A stretch of 64,000 nt of DNA from Macrobrachium rosenbergii (GCF_040412425.1 NC_089766.1:49507297-49571296); one strand, 5' to 3'. Shown: positions 43,685 to 54,811, counted from the first letter of the stretch. Numbers and translations: made by a program. Notes: generated by a model not told the origin, from the letters alone.

Positions 43685-44030
43685 GCAATTCAAGTTCTAG
43701 AAGCAAATTCAAAGGTCCCCAAATGATTTTATTATTCTTTAATATTCAAAGGACGTTTAAAACAAATATAATTTACATTCAGGTCTCAATTTGGTTAAGA
43801 TTCATTTATCTAATTTCCACGTGGTTGAGGACAAGTTTCTTGTATGAAACATACCTCGTCATTTCTCTCTTTATTTTTATTCATTAACAATGTTATGCTC
43901 ATTGGCCTCTGAAAGAAACGTCTTGTAAATGATCTTATTAATTATACAATCTGAAGAATATACATTCCTAGTTTCATTTTTATTTATTTTCCGTTTTCGT
44001 ACTGTAATCGTATGTCACTGTAACCACATT

Positions 44031-44212
44031 TCTCCTTGCATTTTAGTACATTTGTATCTGTTTATTAATTTATTAATGTATTTTTTTATTTTTTGATAAG
44101 AGATCTCTTCTTTCTGTATTTCCTTATACCTCCTCTTACTTCTTCTTAATGAACACCATATTCTTTGGAAGCTTGAATTTCAAGCTTGTTTCACATGAAT
44201 AGGGTTCATCTT

Positions 44213-44262
<50 letters not shown>
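44031..44262 (+). mobile_element. Family D LINE-3'-end fragment
   Basis: Forward copy from TCCTTGCATTTTAGTACATT through AGATCTCTTCTTTCTGTATT to TTCATCTTCTGAATAATAAT and an AAT tail. About 25 bp of the usual CAGTGGCCCCTTTGGTGGG block is deleted. Confidence 0.9.
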
Positions 44263-44339
44263 ACCATATTCTTTGGAAGTTTGAATTTCAAGTCAATGGC
44301 CCCTTTGGTGGGCTTGTTTCACGTGAATAGGGTTCATCT

Positions 44340-44416
<77 letters not shown>
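44263..44416 (+). mobile_element. Family D tail unit, tandem second copy
   Basis: Starts directly on the AAT tail of the preceding copy with ACACCATATTCTTTGGAAG and ends in a longer (AAT)n (44344-44415). A head-to-tail dimer of the 3' end. Confidence 0.9.
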
Positions 44417-44417
<1 letters not shown>

Positions 44418-45458
44418 CTGTTTTTCTTTAATTTTAGATATTTTGTCGATTTCCTTTCTCTCTGGCACTGATATTTTTTTTTTTTAAATCTCATTAACAT
44501 TCACTTTAGTGTCATCGCTATTTTTATATTTTCATAAGTGGGGTAATTTATATAGCGTTTGCACATCATTTACATTTATTTTAGGGGTGACGCTTTAGAT
44601 AGCTCAGATAAACCATTTAATGGATTCGTCTAATTGCTTGAGGCTTCGCTAAAACACGCTCACTCTAGCCGATGCTCTTTTAGCGTTTATTTTGTCTATT
44701 TCCTTATCTATCTGTTTATTTATCTATTTATCCTTTTTATTCATTTATCTGTTTATTAACTTGTTTATTATTTCTGTATCGCCAATACTCGGTGTTATTT
44801 CATTTTACTCGCTGTATTTGTCAAGACTCATATCGATGGTGTTTTGATCAATACGATCCTCTCTCTTTTCGCATTTTTTCTTTATTCTTTCTCTCCCTTT
44901 TTCATACAAGCATCCTCCTTAATTTGAGCTCGCTGTGCAAATTCTTTGTCTTGTAATTTGTTTTATAGGAACATATGTATATTGTGATTGCTATACCGAT
45001 AATTATGACATTAGCATAGCGACAGGGTTTATAACATTTCCTGATCAATGGAGCGTCACCCGTAAAAAATAATGTAAATGATACGCAGACCCTAAACAAA
45101 TTACCCCAGTTATGAAAATATAAAAACAGTGATGACACTAAAATGTTAATGAGATTTTATAAAAAAAAAAAAAAAAAAAAAAAAATCAACGCCAAAGAGA
45201 AGGGAAATCGACTGAAGTATTCAGTCACGAACAAAATATCTAAAATCAAAGAAAGACAATTATTATTATTATACATGTCGGATGAATTTAATAATACCGG
45301 TATATTTAGAGCGTGGGCTACTCTTTTTTTATGAGTTTCATCATTGTAATTTCAAACTTCGCAAACGATCATGAGAATTAAAATGAAGAGGAAAATCCAC
45401 GGATTAAGTTCACGAAAGTCCTCTCTATAACTTGTACGTGCATAGCCAAACCTTGCAG

Positions 45459-45462
<4 letters not shown>
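44417..45462. other. Unassigned sequence (~1 kb)
   Basis: An imperfect inverted repeat is present. TTTTTATATTTTCATAAGTG..TAATTT near 44521-44595 is complementary to the region near 45055-45130 (AAATTACCCCAGTTATGAAA, AAAAACAGTGATGACACTAA). Spacing is about 480 bp. A 25-base poly-A lies at about 45159-45184. Confidence 0.55.
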
Positions 45463-45512
<50 letters not shown>

Positions 45513-45660
45513 TTCTATCTCAGTCATCCTGTTCGACTAGGTGGTATTTATAGTGTTGGGGGGTTCCGGGTTGCATCCTGCCTCCTTAGGAATCCATCAC
45601 TTTTCTATGTGCGCTATTTCTAATAGCACACTCTTCTGCATGAGTCCTGGAGCTACTTCG
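45463..45660 (-). pseudogene. Non-LTR retrotransposon 3' end with (AAT)n tail
   Basis: On the minus strand, 45598-45648 reads GLMQKSVLLEIAHIEK and then a stop. This resembles the LxQKxxLLGTAxIxRK ending I associate with a non-LTR reverse-transcriptase ORF in crustaceans. It is followed by about 85 bp of 3' sequence and then (AAT)n, seen as ATT at 45463-45512 on the plus strand. The upstream side is cut off by another (ATT)n (45667-45732). Family assignment is tentative. Confidence 0.5.
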
Positions 45661-45665
45661 GCATC

Positions 45666-45666
<1 letters not shown>

Positions 45667-45732
<66 letters not shown>
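45667..45732. repeat. (ATT)n microsatellite
   Basis: About 22 ATT units, directly abutting the retrotransposon fragment. Confidence 0.97.
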
Positions 45733-45734
<2 letters not shown>

Positions 45735-46222
45735 GGCTTTCCGAGCAACGTGAAATCCCTTTTCTTCCTCAGATAAAGGCTGCCGTGACCTATATTTACG
45801 CGTTGGGGGAGATTCAAGATCCATGTACAGAATTTTGATTTTCTTTTTTTCTCCTCCTTGATTTTATATTTCAAAAGTTTAGATACATCTGTTTAATATA
45901 TTTTTCTATTCTGCAAAAGACACCGAAGCGCTTGGTCTTCCAAAATCTGCCTTTCGCCGAGAGCTTTAGTCTCCTGACGGCTGTTCGCCATTCGGCTTGG
46001 AGACAGTGTTGTCGCTCTTTGTATCACATGCTTTTGGTACTGTGACCTGGATCTTGTTCTCGTCATGATGCTAATGATCGAGACTGAGGGCATTGTCCCG
46101 AGATGTGGCGGAGTACGGGGACCTTTCCTTGAAAAAAGCGGGACGCCATACCTCAAAGACCAACCATAGAATTTTCTTGAAAATAATCTCATTATGTTTC
46201 CCACACCCAATTTTCTCGAAAC
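45733..46222. other. Unassigned sequence
   Basis: The minus-strand 105-codon frame (45893-46210) is Arg/Ser-rich and non-repetitive, but I recognise no domain. Confidence 0.4.
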
Positions 46223-46287
46223 TACCTAATATAACCTAACTTAAGCTAACCTAACCTAACTTAACCTAGCCTAGCCTAACCTAATAA
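46223..46287 (-). repeat. Degenerate interstitial telomere-like repeat (CCTAA)n
   Basis: About 13 pentamers in phase, with perfect CCTAACCTAAC at about 46250-46260 and variants CTTAA, GCTAA and CCTAG. The complement TTAGG is the ancestral arthropod telomere repeat, also used by decapods. It reads TTAGG on the minus strand. Confidence 0.8.
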
Positions 46288-46506
46288 GGGCATGGCAAAA
46301 AAACCGGGGCTGGTGCAGCACTAGCATACATCTCAGGAATTTGCAGACTGGCGGCATTCGTGGCCAGCTGATGTCGAAATTCAGCAGATTCTGAACAAGA
46401 CGAAGAAGCAGAAAGGGGGAATTAGTAGAATTAACAAGTAGCCTACATTAAAGGGTATCAACATATATTCTTTTTCAGTTCTTGAGAGCTGAGATGTTGC
46501 GGGAAT

Positions 46507-46810
46507 TCGCCTCTAGAGAGGGTAGTGTCGTCAGGGCACCTCACGTGGTGCACCGTAGGCATTACTTAGGCTAAGGGTCTTTGCAGCGTCCCCTTCGGCC
46601 CCTAGCTGCAACCCCTTTCATTTCTTTTACTGTACCTCCGCTCATATTCTCTTTCTTCCACCTGGCTTTCAACCCTCTACAACTGCGATATTTTCCTCCT
46701 GTTACACCTTTCAAACCTTTTTACTGTCAGTTTACGTTTCACCACTGAATGACCTCATAGGCCCCAGCGCTTGGCCTTTGGCCTAAAAATTCTATATTCT
46801 GTTCCATTCT
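46507..46810 (+). mobile_element. Family C SINE-like retroposon, full length
   Basis: Head CGCCTCTAGAGAGGGTAGTG to tail ATTCTGTTCCATTCT. Target-site duplication GTTGCGGGAATT (46495-46506) and GTTACGGGAATT (46811-46822), one mismatch. A roughly 20-bp deletion before ACAACTGCGA removes the CCTAACAATTGATTC block. Confidence 0.93.
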
Positions 46811-47060
46811 GTTACGGGAATTTGTTATCAGGCGCTCAAGATAAGGCTGAATGCGATTCCTCCGGAAAAAAACGACAGTGAAAATAAATGTGAGGTAACG
46901 GGAATGCAGTAAATCCAGTGGGGCATTAATTCTCTTTTTTTTTTTTTTTTTTTTTAAGCGCATTTTTAGAATACCCTAGACCTCATCCGTAACCTTCCTG
47001 ATCACTGTCACATTCTGCCTCACGTCTGCACATTATTCAGGTTACCTTTCACGCTTCCAT

Positions 47061-47395
<335 letters not shown>

Positions 47396-47413
47396 TATAT
47401 ATATAGGGAAGGC

Positions 47414-47483
47414 AGTATTGTGTTCAGAATGGTTGTTTTTTAAAATCAGAATACTTGTAGTACTTAAAGAATTGGATTGTGTG

Positions 47484-47552
<69 letters not shown>

Positions 47553-47598
47553 TGTAAGTATTCTGATTTGAAATAACAAGCCTTCTGAACACAATAAT
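47414..47598. repeat. Inverted repeat with (TA)n at its centre
   Basis: The left arm (ATTGTGTTCAGAATGGTTGT ... AATCAGAATACTTGTAG, to 47460) is complementary to the right arm (CTGTAAGTATTCTGATTTGA ... CCTTCTGAACACAAT, 47552-47598). There are a few mismatches over about 46 bp. An 86-bp TA run (47485-47570) sits in the loop. Confidence 0.92.
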
Positions 47599-47599
47599 G

Positions 47600-47826
47600 T
47601 CTTAACTGTAAGCTATGTGTTGGTTTCTTTCTTTTATTTCGTCTCTGTCTAAGGTGTGAGTATCGATCTTATTTTTGCGTCCTGAACAAGGTATTTTTAC
47701 TTAGTGAAGTATTCGATTATCTTTTTTACGATGTCTTCCTTCCGCTTATACTCACTTTTCCCACTCGTTTCTCATCCATAAAAGGACTGATAGCATCTGA
47801 ACGAAACTGTATTCTTGTTACTTTTA
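47600..47826. other. Unassigned sequence
   Basis: Nothing recognised. Confidence 0.4.
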
Positions 47827-48217
47827 TTAGTTTTCTGTGAAAGAAAACTATTATGGAGGTGGCTATTTGTCTGTCCGTCCGCACTTTTTCTGTCCGCCCT
47901 CAGATCTTAAAAACCACTGAGGCTAGAGGGCTGCCAATTGGTATGTTGATCATCCATCCTCCAGTTATCAAGCATACCAAATTGCAGCCCTCTAGCCTCA
48001 GTAGTTTTGATTTTATTTAAGGTTAAAGTTAGCCATAATCGTGCTTCTGGCAACTATATAGAATAGGCCACCAACGAGTCATGGTTAAAGTTTCATGGGC
48101 CGAGGCTTATACAACATTATACCGAGACTACCGAAAGACTGATCTATTTTCGGTGGCCTTGATTATGCGCTGTACAGAAAACTCAATTGCGCCGTATTCG
48201 GCGCATTTTTTACTTGT
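47827..48217 (+). mobile_element. Family B multi-hairpin element
   Basis: Forward copy from TTAGTTTTCTGTGAAAG to GCGCATTTTTTACTTGTT. The long stem arms contain GAGGCTAGAGGGCTGCC and TGCAGCCCTCTAGCCTCAG. The terminal stem is shortened to GCGCCGTATTCGGCGC. A pseudo-ORF starting MVKVSWAEAYTTLYRD matches the one in the 17.3-kb copy. Confidence 0.9.
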
Positions 48218-48390
48218 TATTGTTCGTAACGAATTTCCTCTTTTCCGTCATTCGATAAAGTTCGCTCTGACAGATCCGACGTCAGTACAAGTCCAAAGTC
48301 TCTTTCAAGTTGTTTCTTCCTTAGACAGTATTGATCGATCGCCTGCTGCCCCCCGTCTTCATTTCCAGTCTTATTCCGTTCTTCGTGAAG

Positions 48391-48594
48391 ATTACTTAAG
48401 GTTCTTTGCAGCGTCCTTTTGGCCCCTAGCTGCAACCTCTTTCATTTATTTACTGTACCTCCGTTCATATTTTTCTCCCATCTGACTTTCTACCCTCTCC
48501 CAGCAATTGTTTCATAGTGCAACTGCGAGGTTTTCCTCCTGTCACACCTTTCAAACCTCCTTACTGTCTAAATTCTACATTCCATTCCATTCCG
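48391..48594 (+). mobile_element. Family C SINE-like retroposon, truncated and deleted
   Basis: Starts at ATTACTTAAGGTTCTTTGC and lacks the head. About 55 bp between TTACTGTC and TAAATTCTACATTCC is deleted, removing the GCGCTGAATGACC block. Tail CCATTCCATTCC retained. Confidence 0.88.
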
Positions 48595-49138
48595 TCCTCC
48601 ACGAATCGTCAACTTCGCATGAGGCAGCTTTTCCTCGTCGCTCTTTTCAAGGAGATCTGTGATTACCTCTCGTATTCCCTGCTCGGTGTCCTCATTAACA
48701 TTTCCTCTGTCCCACGTCCTCTTTATCCTGTGGAGGACGAAAGAGGCCACACTTGAGGACGTTTGTTAGTGTCAGTTGACTTTGTCACTCTGAAACTCTT
48801 CCGTCGACGACGCACGCTGTTACTTTTATTTATCTTTCGACAATTCACACTCTTGCCCACAGAAAGGGTGATTTCATACACTGTTATTTTAAGGGTGCGT
48901 GACAGATTAGGCAGTAATGTCGGTCCTAATGTCAGTGCCTTCATTTTTGTCCCCATACTTGAGCGCAGTTGGGTCAGGCGTACTTGAATTGGTGACCTTA
49001 ATTCAGAAATGCTAGACGTTGTCGGTTTGTGATTTTATTCCCGTGGCGCATCCGGGGAGGAGGGCGTAGAGCCAGCAACCCCATCCCTGAAAGCTTGCTA
49101 GGAACCGAAAGGCTGGCAGTCTGAAGCCTCCGCCTTTG
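48595..49138. other. Unassigned sequence
   Basis: No repeat family or domain recognised; moderately GC-rich. Confidence 0.4.
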
Positions 49139-49140
<2 letters not shown>

Positions 49141-49220
<80 letters not shown>

Positions 49221-49238
49221 AATCTATACATATAGATA

Positions 49239-49290
<52 letters not shown>
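49141..49290. repeat. (TA)n microsatellite
   Basis: Two TA runs separated by an imperfect TATAAATCTATACATATAGA-like segment. Confidence 0.98.
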
Positions 49291-49304
<14 letters not shown>

Positions 49305-49350
49305 CATTATATATGTATTGTGTAACCACACACTGCCTCTTTGCTTCTCA

Positions 49351-49594
49351 GATTCTTCACAGACATTTTTTGGATACGCTTGTCACTGCAAAGCCTGCGA
49401 TCCAAATGCAAGAATATACTGTTCTGACGTCCTTAGCAAGATTCGAACCCGCATGTGGATTATCAGAACGAGGTCGCTTTACAGATCTGACCTCGGTTCG
49501 AATCCTGCCTTCGAACGTCAAAATTGTTTCATATTCTTGCATTTGGATCTCAGACTTTGTAGTGACAAGCGTATCCAAGAAGCGTGAAGAATTC
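49351..49594. repeat. Family F palindrome with B-box-like motif in each arm
   Basis: The left arm from GATTCTTCACAGAC pairs with the right arm ending GTGAAGAATTC. Core blocks are TGGATACGCTTGTCACT, GATCCAAATGCAAGAATAT and their complements. Each arm carries a B-box-like sequence: GGGTTCGAAT on the minus strand at 49441-49450 and GGTTCGAATCC on the plus strand at 49495-49505. The centre has a CGAGGTC/GACCTCG stem. Confidence 0.92.
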
Positions 49595-49663
49595 GAAGAG
49601 TTAAGAGGGCATTGTGGTTATAACAATTATATATGTATCTGGTAAAAGTGACCAGTAGATTCC

Positions 49664-49666
49664 ATA

Positions 49667-49710
<44 letters not shown>

Positions 49711-49740
49711 ATATTTATATATGTATATGTAGTATGTATG
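49664..49740. repeat. (TA)n/(GTAT)n microsatellite
   Basis: Impure TA and GTAT mix. Confidence 0.93.
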
Positions 49741-49805
49741 TACGTGTACGCTTATATATGTAGTTACATACAAACTTATCATTGTAGTGTTAACAGTAAA
49801 ACTTC

Positions 49806-49807
<2 letters not shown>

Positions 49808-49865
<58 letters not shown>
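49808..49865. repeat. (ATT)n microsatellite
   Basis: About 19 ATT units; no family D sequence adjoining. Confidence 0.97.
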
Positions 49866-50149
49866 GATCTTTCGTTGCTCTTTCATTGTGTGTCACCAGA
49901 TGCGCTCAACAGCAGTTACAGTACATGTTGTTTTAGCATTGTCTTTGCTATCGCTTATGTACACAAAACTCACGTCAGCTGCGTCGCCCGAGTGTAAAAA
50001 TTCATTATCTTCTTTCATTGCTCTTAATGTTATTTTATTAATGTTTTGGTCTTAGAAATTATTACCATTATTATTTTAACTATTTTTATACTTAGGATTT
50101 TTCCGTATTTTTATCGTTATTGTTAATGGTAATGTAATTACCGAAACAC

Positions 50150-50151
<2 letters not shown>

Positions 50152-50205
<54 letters not shown>

Positions 50206-50369
50206 TATAAAAATCCCATGATAGCATGAGTCACTAAAATGGTGAAGAAATCCACAGTGGTGTAGATGTAAATATTTATTTTTTATATATTTGTAATATA
50301 CATACTGTATTACATCTACACCACTGTAGACTTCTTCACCATTATTATTATTATTATTATTATTATTAT
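50152..50369. repeat. (ATT)n-flanked inverted repeat
   Basis: Arms 50238-50274 (AATGGTGAAGAAATCCACAG ...) and 50308-50343 (... CTGTAGACTTCTTCACCATT) pair over about 36 bp with roughly three mismatches. (ATT)n lies on both outer sides (50152-50205 and 50341-50369), and an AT-rich loop lies between. Confidence 0.92.
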
Positions 50370-50557
50370 AAACAAAAAGTCTCTCTCGTGAACCATCATT
50401 CCTTCCCATCTGACAGAGAGAGGAGAGAAAGGAGGCTATGTTGTTTTTACTGTTGCTATCGTTAAAGCTTATCAAGGCGTCTATTTGCGCGTATATATTT
50501 TTTTTGTCTTTTCGAGATGTTGGGGTTGGGAGAGGCTACAAGACCTCTTGGGCACGG

Positions 50558-50606
50558 AAGGGGGAGGGGGGCTGGGGGAGTGGGAGAGGGGTGGGGAGGG
50601 GGAAGG
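50558..50606 (+). other. G-rich tract with G-quadruplex potential
   Basis: Seven or more G-runs of three or longer in 49 bp, such as AAGGGGGAGGGGGG and CTGGGGGAGTGGGAGAGGGG. Confidence 0.85.
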
Positions 50607-50762
50607 ATTTTATAAGTGCCCACATTTAAGTAAAAGTCCCAAAACAAAGGCTTTGGCCAAGGAAGTCCCGAAAATGAGATCGTACCAGGGTTTAGGTAGC
50701 AACTACTAGGCAGGGTTAATGTATTGATAAGATCTAACACCACGGTTAGGCATTATCTTAAG

Positions 50763-50765
<3 letters not shown>

Positions 50766-50834
<69 letters not shown>
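50766..50834. repeat. (CT)n microsatellite
   Basis: Pure CT run of about 68 bp. Confidence 0.98.
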
Positions 50835-50836
<2 letters not shown>

Positions 50837-51113
50837 GGTTCCTCTGGGTCCGACCACAGACGCTTATCCTAGGCCGGCCTCTTGCCATGTACCTCCAGAT
50901 GGAGTTCGATTTTCCTGTTTTTTTTTTTTTCTTCCTGTTTCTGGTCGTAGGTTTTTTTAAATATTGTTACCTTTTTCCTTATTACACATTCATTCATCAC
51001 TTATTGCCTGTTTCCATATTTGAGATCTCTGCCTGTTCCATTTCCTTTCCTATCGTCGTATAGAAATGTCCATGAGATGTACTTTATTGCCTGTACGAGG
51101 CTCTACGTTGTTT

Positions 51114-51173
51114 TTTCTTCTTCTTCTTCTTCTTCTTCTTCTTCTTCTTCTTCTTCTTCTTCTTCTTCTTCTT
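51114..51173. repeat. (TTC)n microsatellite
   Basis: About 19 TTC units, the only long TTC array in the window. Confidence 0.97.
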
Positions 51174-51560
51174 CATTATTAACATTATATTTCTCTTCGT
51201 GTTGTTTTTGTTGTTATTATTCAAAATATGCACCATTGTCAGAAAACTCAGTTGAGAAAGACATAAAAACAACGAAATATAAACAAGAATATAAGTATCG
51301 AAAATAATGTATAAAAATAAATATATATTTATATATATAATATATATTGTATATATATACACACATATATTCACAAATATTAATCAACAAATATCCTTCA
51401 ATATCCAATTCACTTTACCTCTGGAATAACATACAGTTAAGGGAATTATAACTGATTAATGCTTCCTAATCACTGGGACTCTAGCAGCTGTCTGGTTTAG
51501 GTACAACGGTGTACAGTGACTTTTGACCGCAGAGCCATCAATGTCAGGAATTATGTGACA
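51174..51560. other. Unassigned AT-rich sequence
   Basis: Low-complexity TATATA near 51315-51370; otherwise nothing recognised. Confidence 0.4.
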
Positions 51561-51664
51561 ATTCATATATATATATATATATATATACTATATATATATA
51601 TATGTATATATCATTTATATCTTATTTTATATATTTAAATATATATATAATAAAATAACCTTGA

Positions 51665-51805
51665 ATGGTTGAATATATATTTTTCAACTTCCTGCAGTGG
51701 AATTTTAAGAAATCTTGACAAGAAAATAACCGTAATAAAGAAATATTTTTCAACTGACTAGTGGAATTTATATAATCTTGACAAGACTACCGTAATAAAG
51801 TGTGT
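51665..51805 (+). repeat. ~75-bp direct repeat, two copies
   Basis: TATTTTTCAACT, then AGTGGAATTT, then ATCTTGACAAGA and CCGTAATAAAG occur twice in tandem with small deletions in the second copy. Confidence 0.85.
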
Positions 51806-51811
51806 GTAGTG

Positions 51812-51994
<183 letters not shown>

Positions 51995-52259
51995 TATGTA
52001 TGTATGTATGCATGTATGCACCCACACTGTATACCTATATTTGTGTGTATTTAGATTTACATATATTGTTTATATATCTATATATATACATACATACAGT
52101 ATATATATAGATATAGATATATTTTTTATATAATGTATTATGTATATATATATAAATTATGTTTATAATATATATGTATATATGAATTATATATATATAT
52201 ATACATATACATATACATATGTATGTTCTGTATGTACCCAAGCTGTATACCTACACATG

Positions 52260-52665
52260 CGTGCATTTACTATATACTATTTACTATTATTTAGACTTAA
52301 AACCACAATTTTCATTCTTAACGAAGAACTAAAATACTAAAATTCTAATGGAGGAAATATCTGCTTCATGGACGTGGTCGAAATGCTTCGAGGCTTACGT
52401 CACGTAATTTTTGTTTCTCGATGCAATTGACTCACAGCTTTTGTATTCCTTCGCCGACCGCCTCTCATGAGTTTTAGTTGATTGCAATCGTTATGGACCT
52501 TGTTTTTTAACTGTCATTTAACTTTTAAGGTGACCCTGTCGTTTAGGTGATCGTTTGTTGTAAAGAATTGAAATGGTAAAGTTGCGACTCGGCTCCTTTA
52601 TCAGAAGTAGTGTATGGTCGTTATTCCTAGCTATTCCGGTGATTTCGGTTGAAAACGTATTTGCA
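52260..52665. other. Unassigned sequence
   Basis: Nothing recognised. Confidence 0.4.
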
Positions 52666-52803
52666 TAAATGTACATACACTCACACACGTATATATGTAT
52701 ACAATATGTATGTATAAATGTATGTATATTTCTAAATATGTATGTATATGTTTATATATATATATATATATACTATATATGTATATGTTGTAAATATGCA
52801 TAC

Positions 52804-52858
<55 letters not shown>

Positions 52859-52890
52859 ATGTATTATATGTATATTTATATATACGTATA
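52666..52890. repeat. Impure TA/ATAC low-complexity region
   Basis: TA run at 52807-52852 within a wider TATG/ATAC-rich segment. Confidence 0.9.
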
Positions 52891-53082
52891 TATGGTTAAT
52901 CCATGCTTTACTCGTTTCTTACTAATATTTTCTCTTTCTACCTCTATCGCATGTGCGCCAATTTCATCCAGCGGGAGCTTGTTTTGCATTTCCATGGCCT
53001 AAATGATTTGTTCCAACTAACGGTGTGCTCTTTATGAATCATGATAATAATTAATGCATGATGAAAAAAACTCCACAGTCCC

Positions 53083-53418
53083 TTTTTAGTTTTCCTGTAA
53101 AAGAAAAACATTGAGATGACTATTTGTCTGTCCGTCCGCACTTTTTTCTGTCCGCCTTCAGATCTTAAAAACTACTGAGGTTAAAGGGCTGTAAATTGGT
53201 ATGTTGATCATCCACCCTCCAATCATCTAACATACCAAATTGCAGCCCTCTAGCCTCAATAGTTTTTATTTTATTTAAGGTTAAAGCTAGTCATAATCGT
53301 GCGTCTGGCAACGCTATAGGACAGGTCAGCACTGGGCCGTGGTTGAAAGCTTCATTGGCCGCGGCTCATACAGAAAACTCGATTGCGCCGAAGAAACTTC
53401 TGCGCATTTTTTACTTGT
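53083..53418 (+). mobile_element. Family B multi-hairpin element, internal deletion
   Basis: Forward copy beginning TTTTTAGTTTTCCTGTAAAAG. The CCACCGAAAG stem region is missing, with CTCATACAG joined directly to AAAACTCGATTGCGCC. The other three stems remain, including GAGGTTAAAGGGCTG and CAGCCCTCTAGCCTC arms. Confidence 0.88.
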
Positions 53419-53867
53419 TGTTAATAGTCCTTGCCTGTAATTACATTTTAATAACAATTTAAGCATCGTTATTCTATCTGACATTGACTTTCAACTGTCT
53501 CCCTTCACAAACTTATTCAAAACTTTTTCCCAAGTCTCTGCATCTGCTTTCCATCATCGCCAACTGAAATTGTCATCAACACATCAGCCAGGATATGGGA
53601 CTTTAGATGGAGTGAGAAATGATTAACAATGCCGTTATGAGCCAAGCATAACGAATATTCAGTAGAATGGCTCCTGGAGCCTTAATAAATTAGGCAAATA
53701 ATTGTTTTACTATTACTCTTTGTGTTATATAGTTAAGTCAGAAAGACATATGGCTGAAATTTCTTTGTCATATTCGTTTGTCCTAATTTTCCTTTTATCG
53801 TCTTGTGCCGTTTGGCATTATTGGAGGCACCTGGCGTAACTTAACATTTTTTACAACTCAGCCACTA

Positions 53868-53869
<2 letters not shown>
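53419..53869. other. Unassigned sequence
   Basis: Nothing recognised. Confidence 0.4.

Positions 53870-53926
<57 letters not shown>
53870..53926. repeat. (ATT)n microsatellite
   Basis: About 19 ATT units without adjoining family D sequence. Confidence 0.97.
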
Positions 53927-53929
<3 letters not shown>

Positions 53930-54031
53930 ATAAGTCGTATCGGGCAAGTTTCTGGCGGCAAAGTATCTGACCACGCTCTGCATTGGCATAAATTCTTGCA
54001 GTCTTTAAACATCTTTTCTGTCATTCTGTCA

Positions 54032-54035
<4 letters not shown>

Positions 54036-54077
<42 letters not shown>

Positions 54078-54197
54078 TGTATAAACACACACCTGTAGGT
54101 ATCTCAGAGTTGCGCATGAATCTCCCATTTTGTTTGCCTTCTTTCAAATCCCTTTTGTATTTTTATGTACCATTAGCATATATTTCTGTTGCTTTCC

Positions 54198-54268
<71 letters not shown>

Positions 54269-54275
54269 CTCTCCC

Positions 54276-54365
<90 letters not shown>
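54036..54365. repeat. (CT)n, (CA)n and (TA)n microsatellites
   Basis: CT runs at 54036-54074 and 54200-54265, then CA units to about 54307 and TA to 54365. A (TGTC)n run follows at about 54411-54436. Confidence 0.97.
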
Positions 54366-54368
<3 letters not shown>

Positions 54369-54436
54369 TTCCCAAAGTTAAGTAGTTTTTTAGGGTTTTA
54401 TTCAGTTCTATGTCTGTCTGTCTGTCTGTCTGTCTA

Positions 54437-54774
54437 TCCGTTTTTCCTCCGTGGCTGACACATCATTTGATTCCTTTGTTATTCCTCACCGTCCTTTCCC
54501 CCACTTAATCCTTTTTATGGGACTGTGAAGTGCGGCCGTAAGCAAAGGTAATAGGCAGGCGCCAGCAAGGTCACCAGTGGTATGTTAAGGGTCAAGATCA
54601 CTCCCTCGTGACCTTTCATTGACCTCCTCCCCCACTGCCTGACCCCGGAGACCAAACTGCTCCCTGGGGACCTCCACTCTAACAGTCCCGATTCTTCTTT
54701 GGACACATACAGAAACAGAGGGAACTTATGTGAGAAACACTCACACACACACACACAGACGTATATGCTCCTGC
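54437..54774. other. Unassigned sequence
   Basis: No repeat family recognised; GC somewhat above the local average at 54580-54690. Confidence 0.4.
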
Positions 54775-54811
54775 CTCTCTCTCTCTCTCTCTCTCTGAAC
54801 GATGCTTGGCT

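Noticed and set aside
48081..48485. 134-codon frame starting MVKVSWAEAYTTLYRD
   Set aside because: Its first part is family B sequence (same peptide in the 17.3-kb copy) and its second part runs into a family C element; it is a chimera of two repeats.
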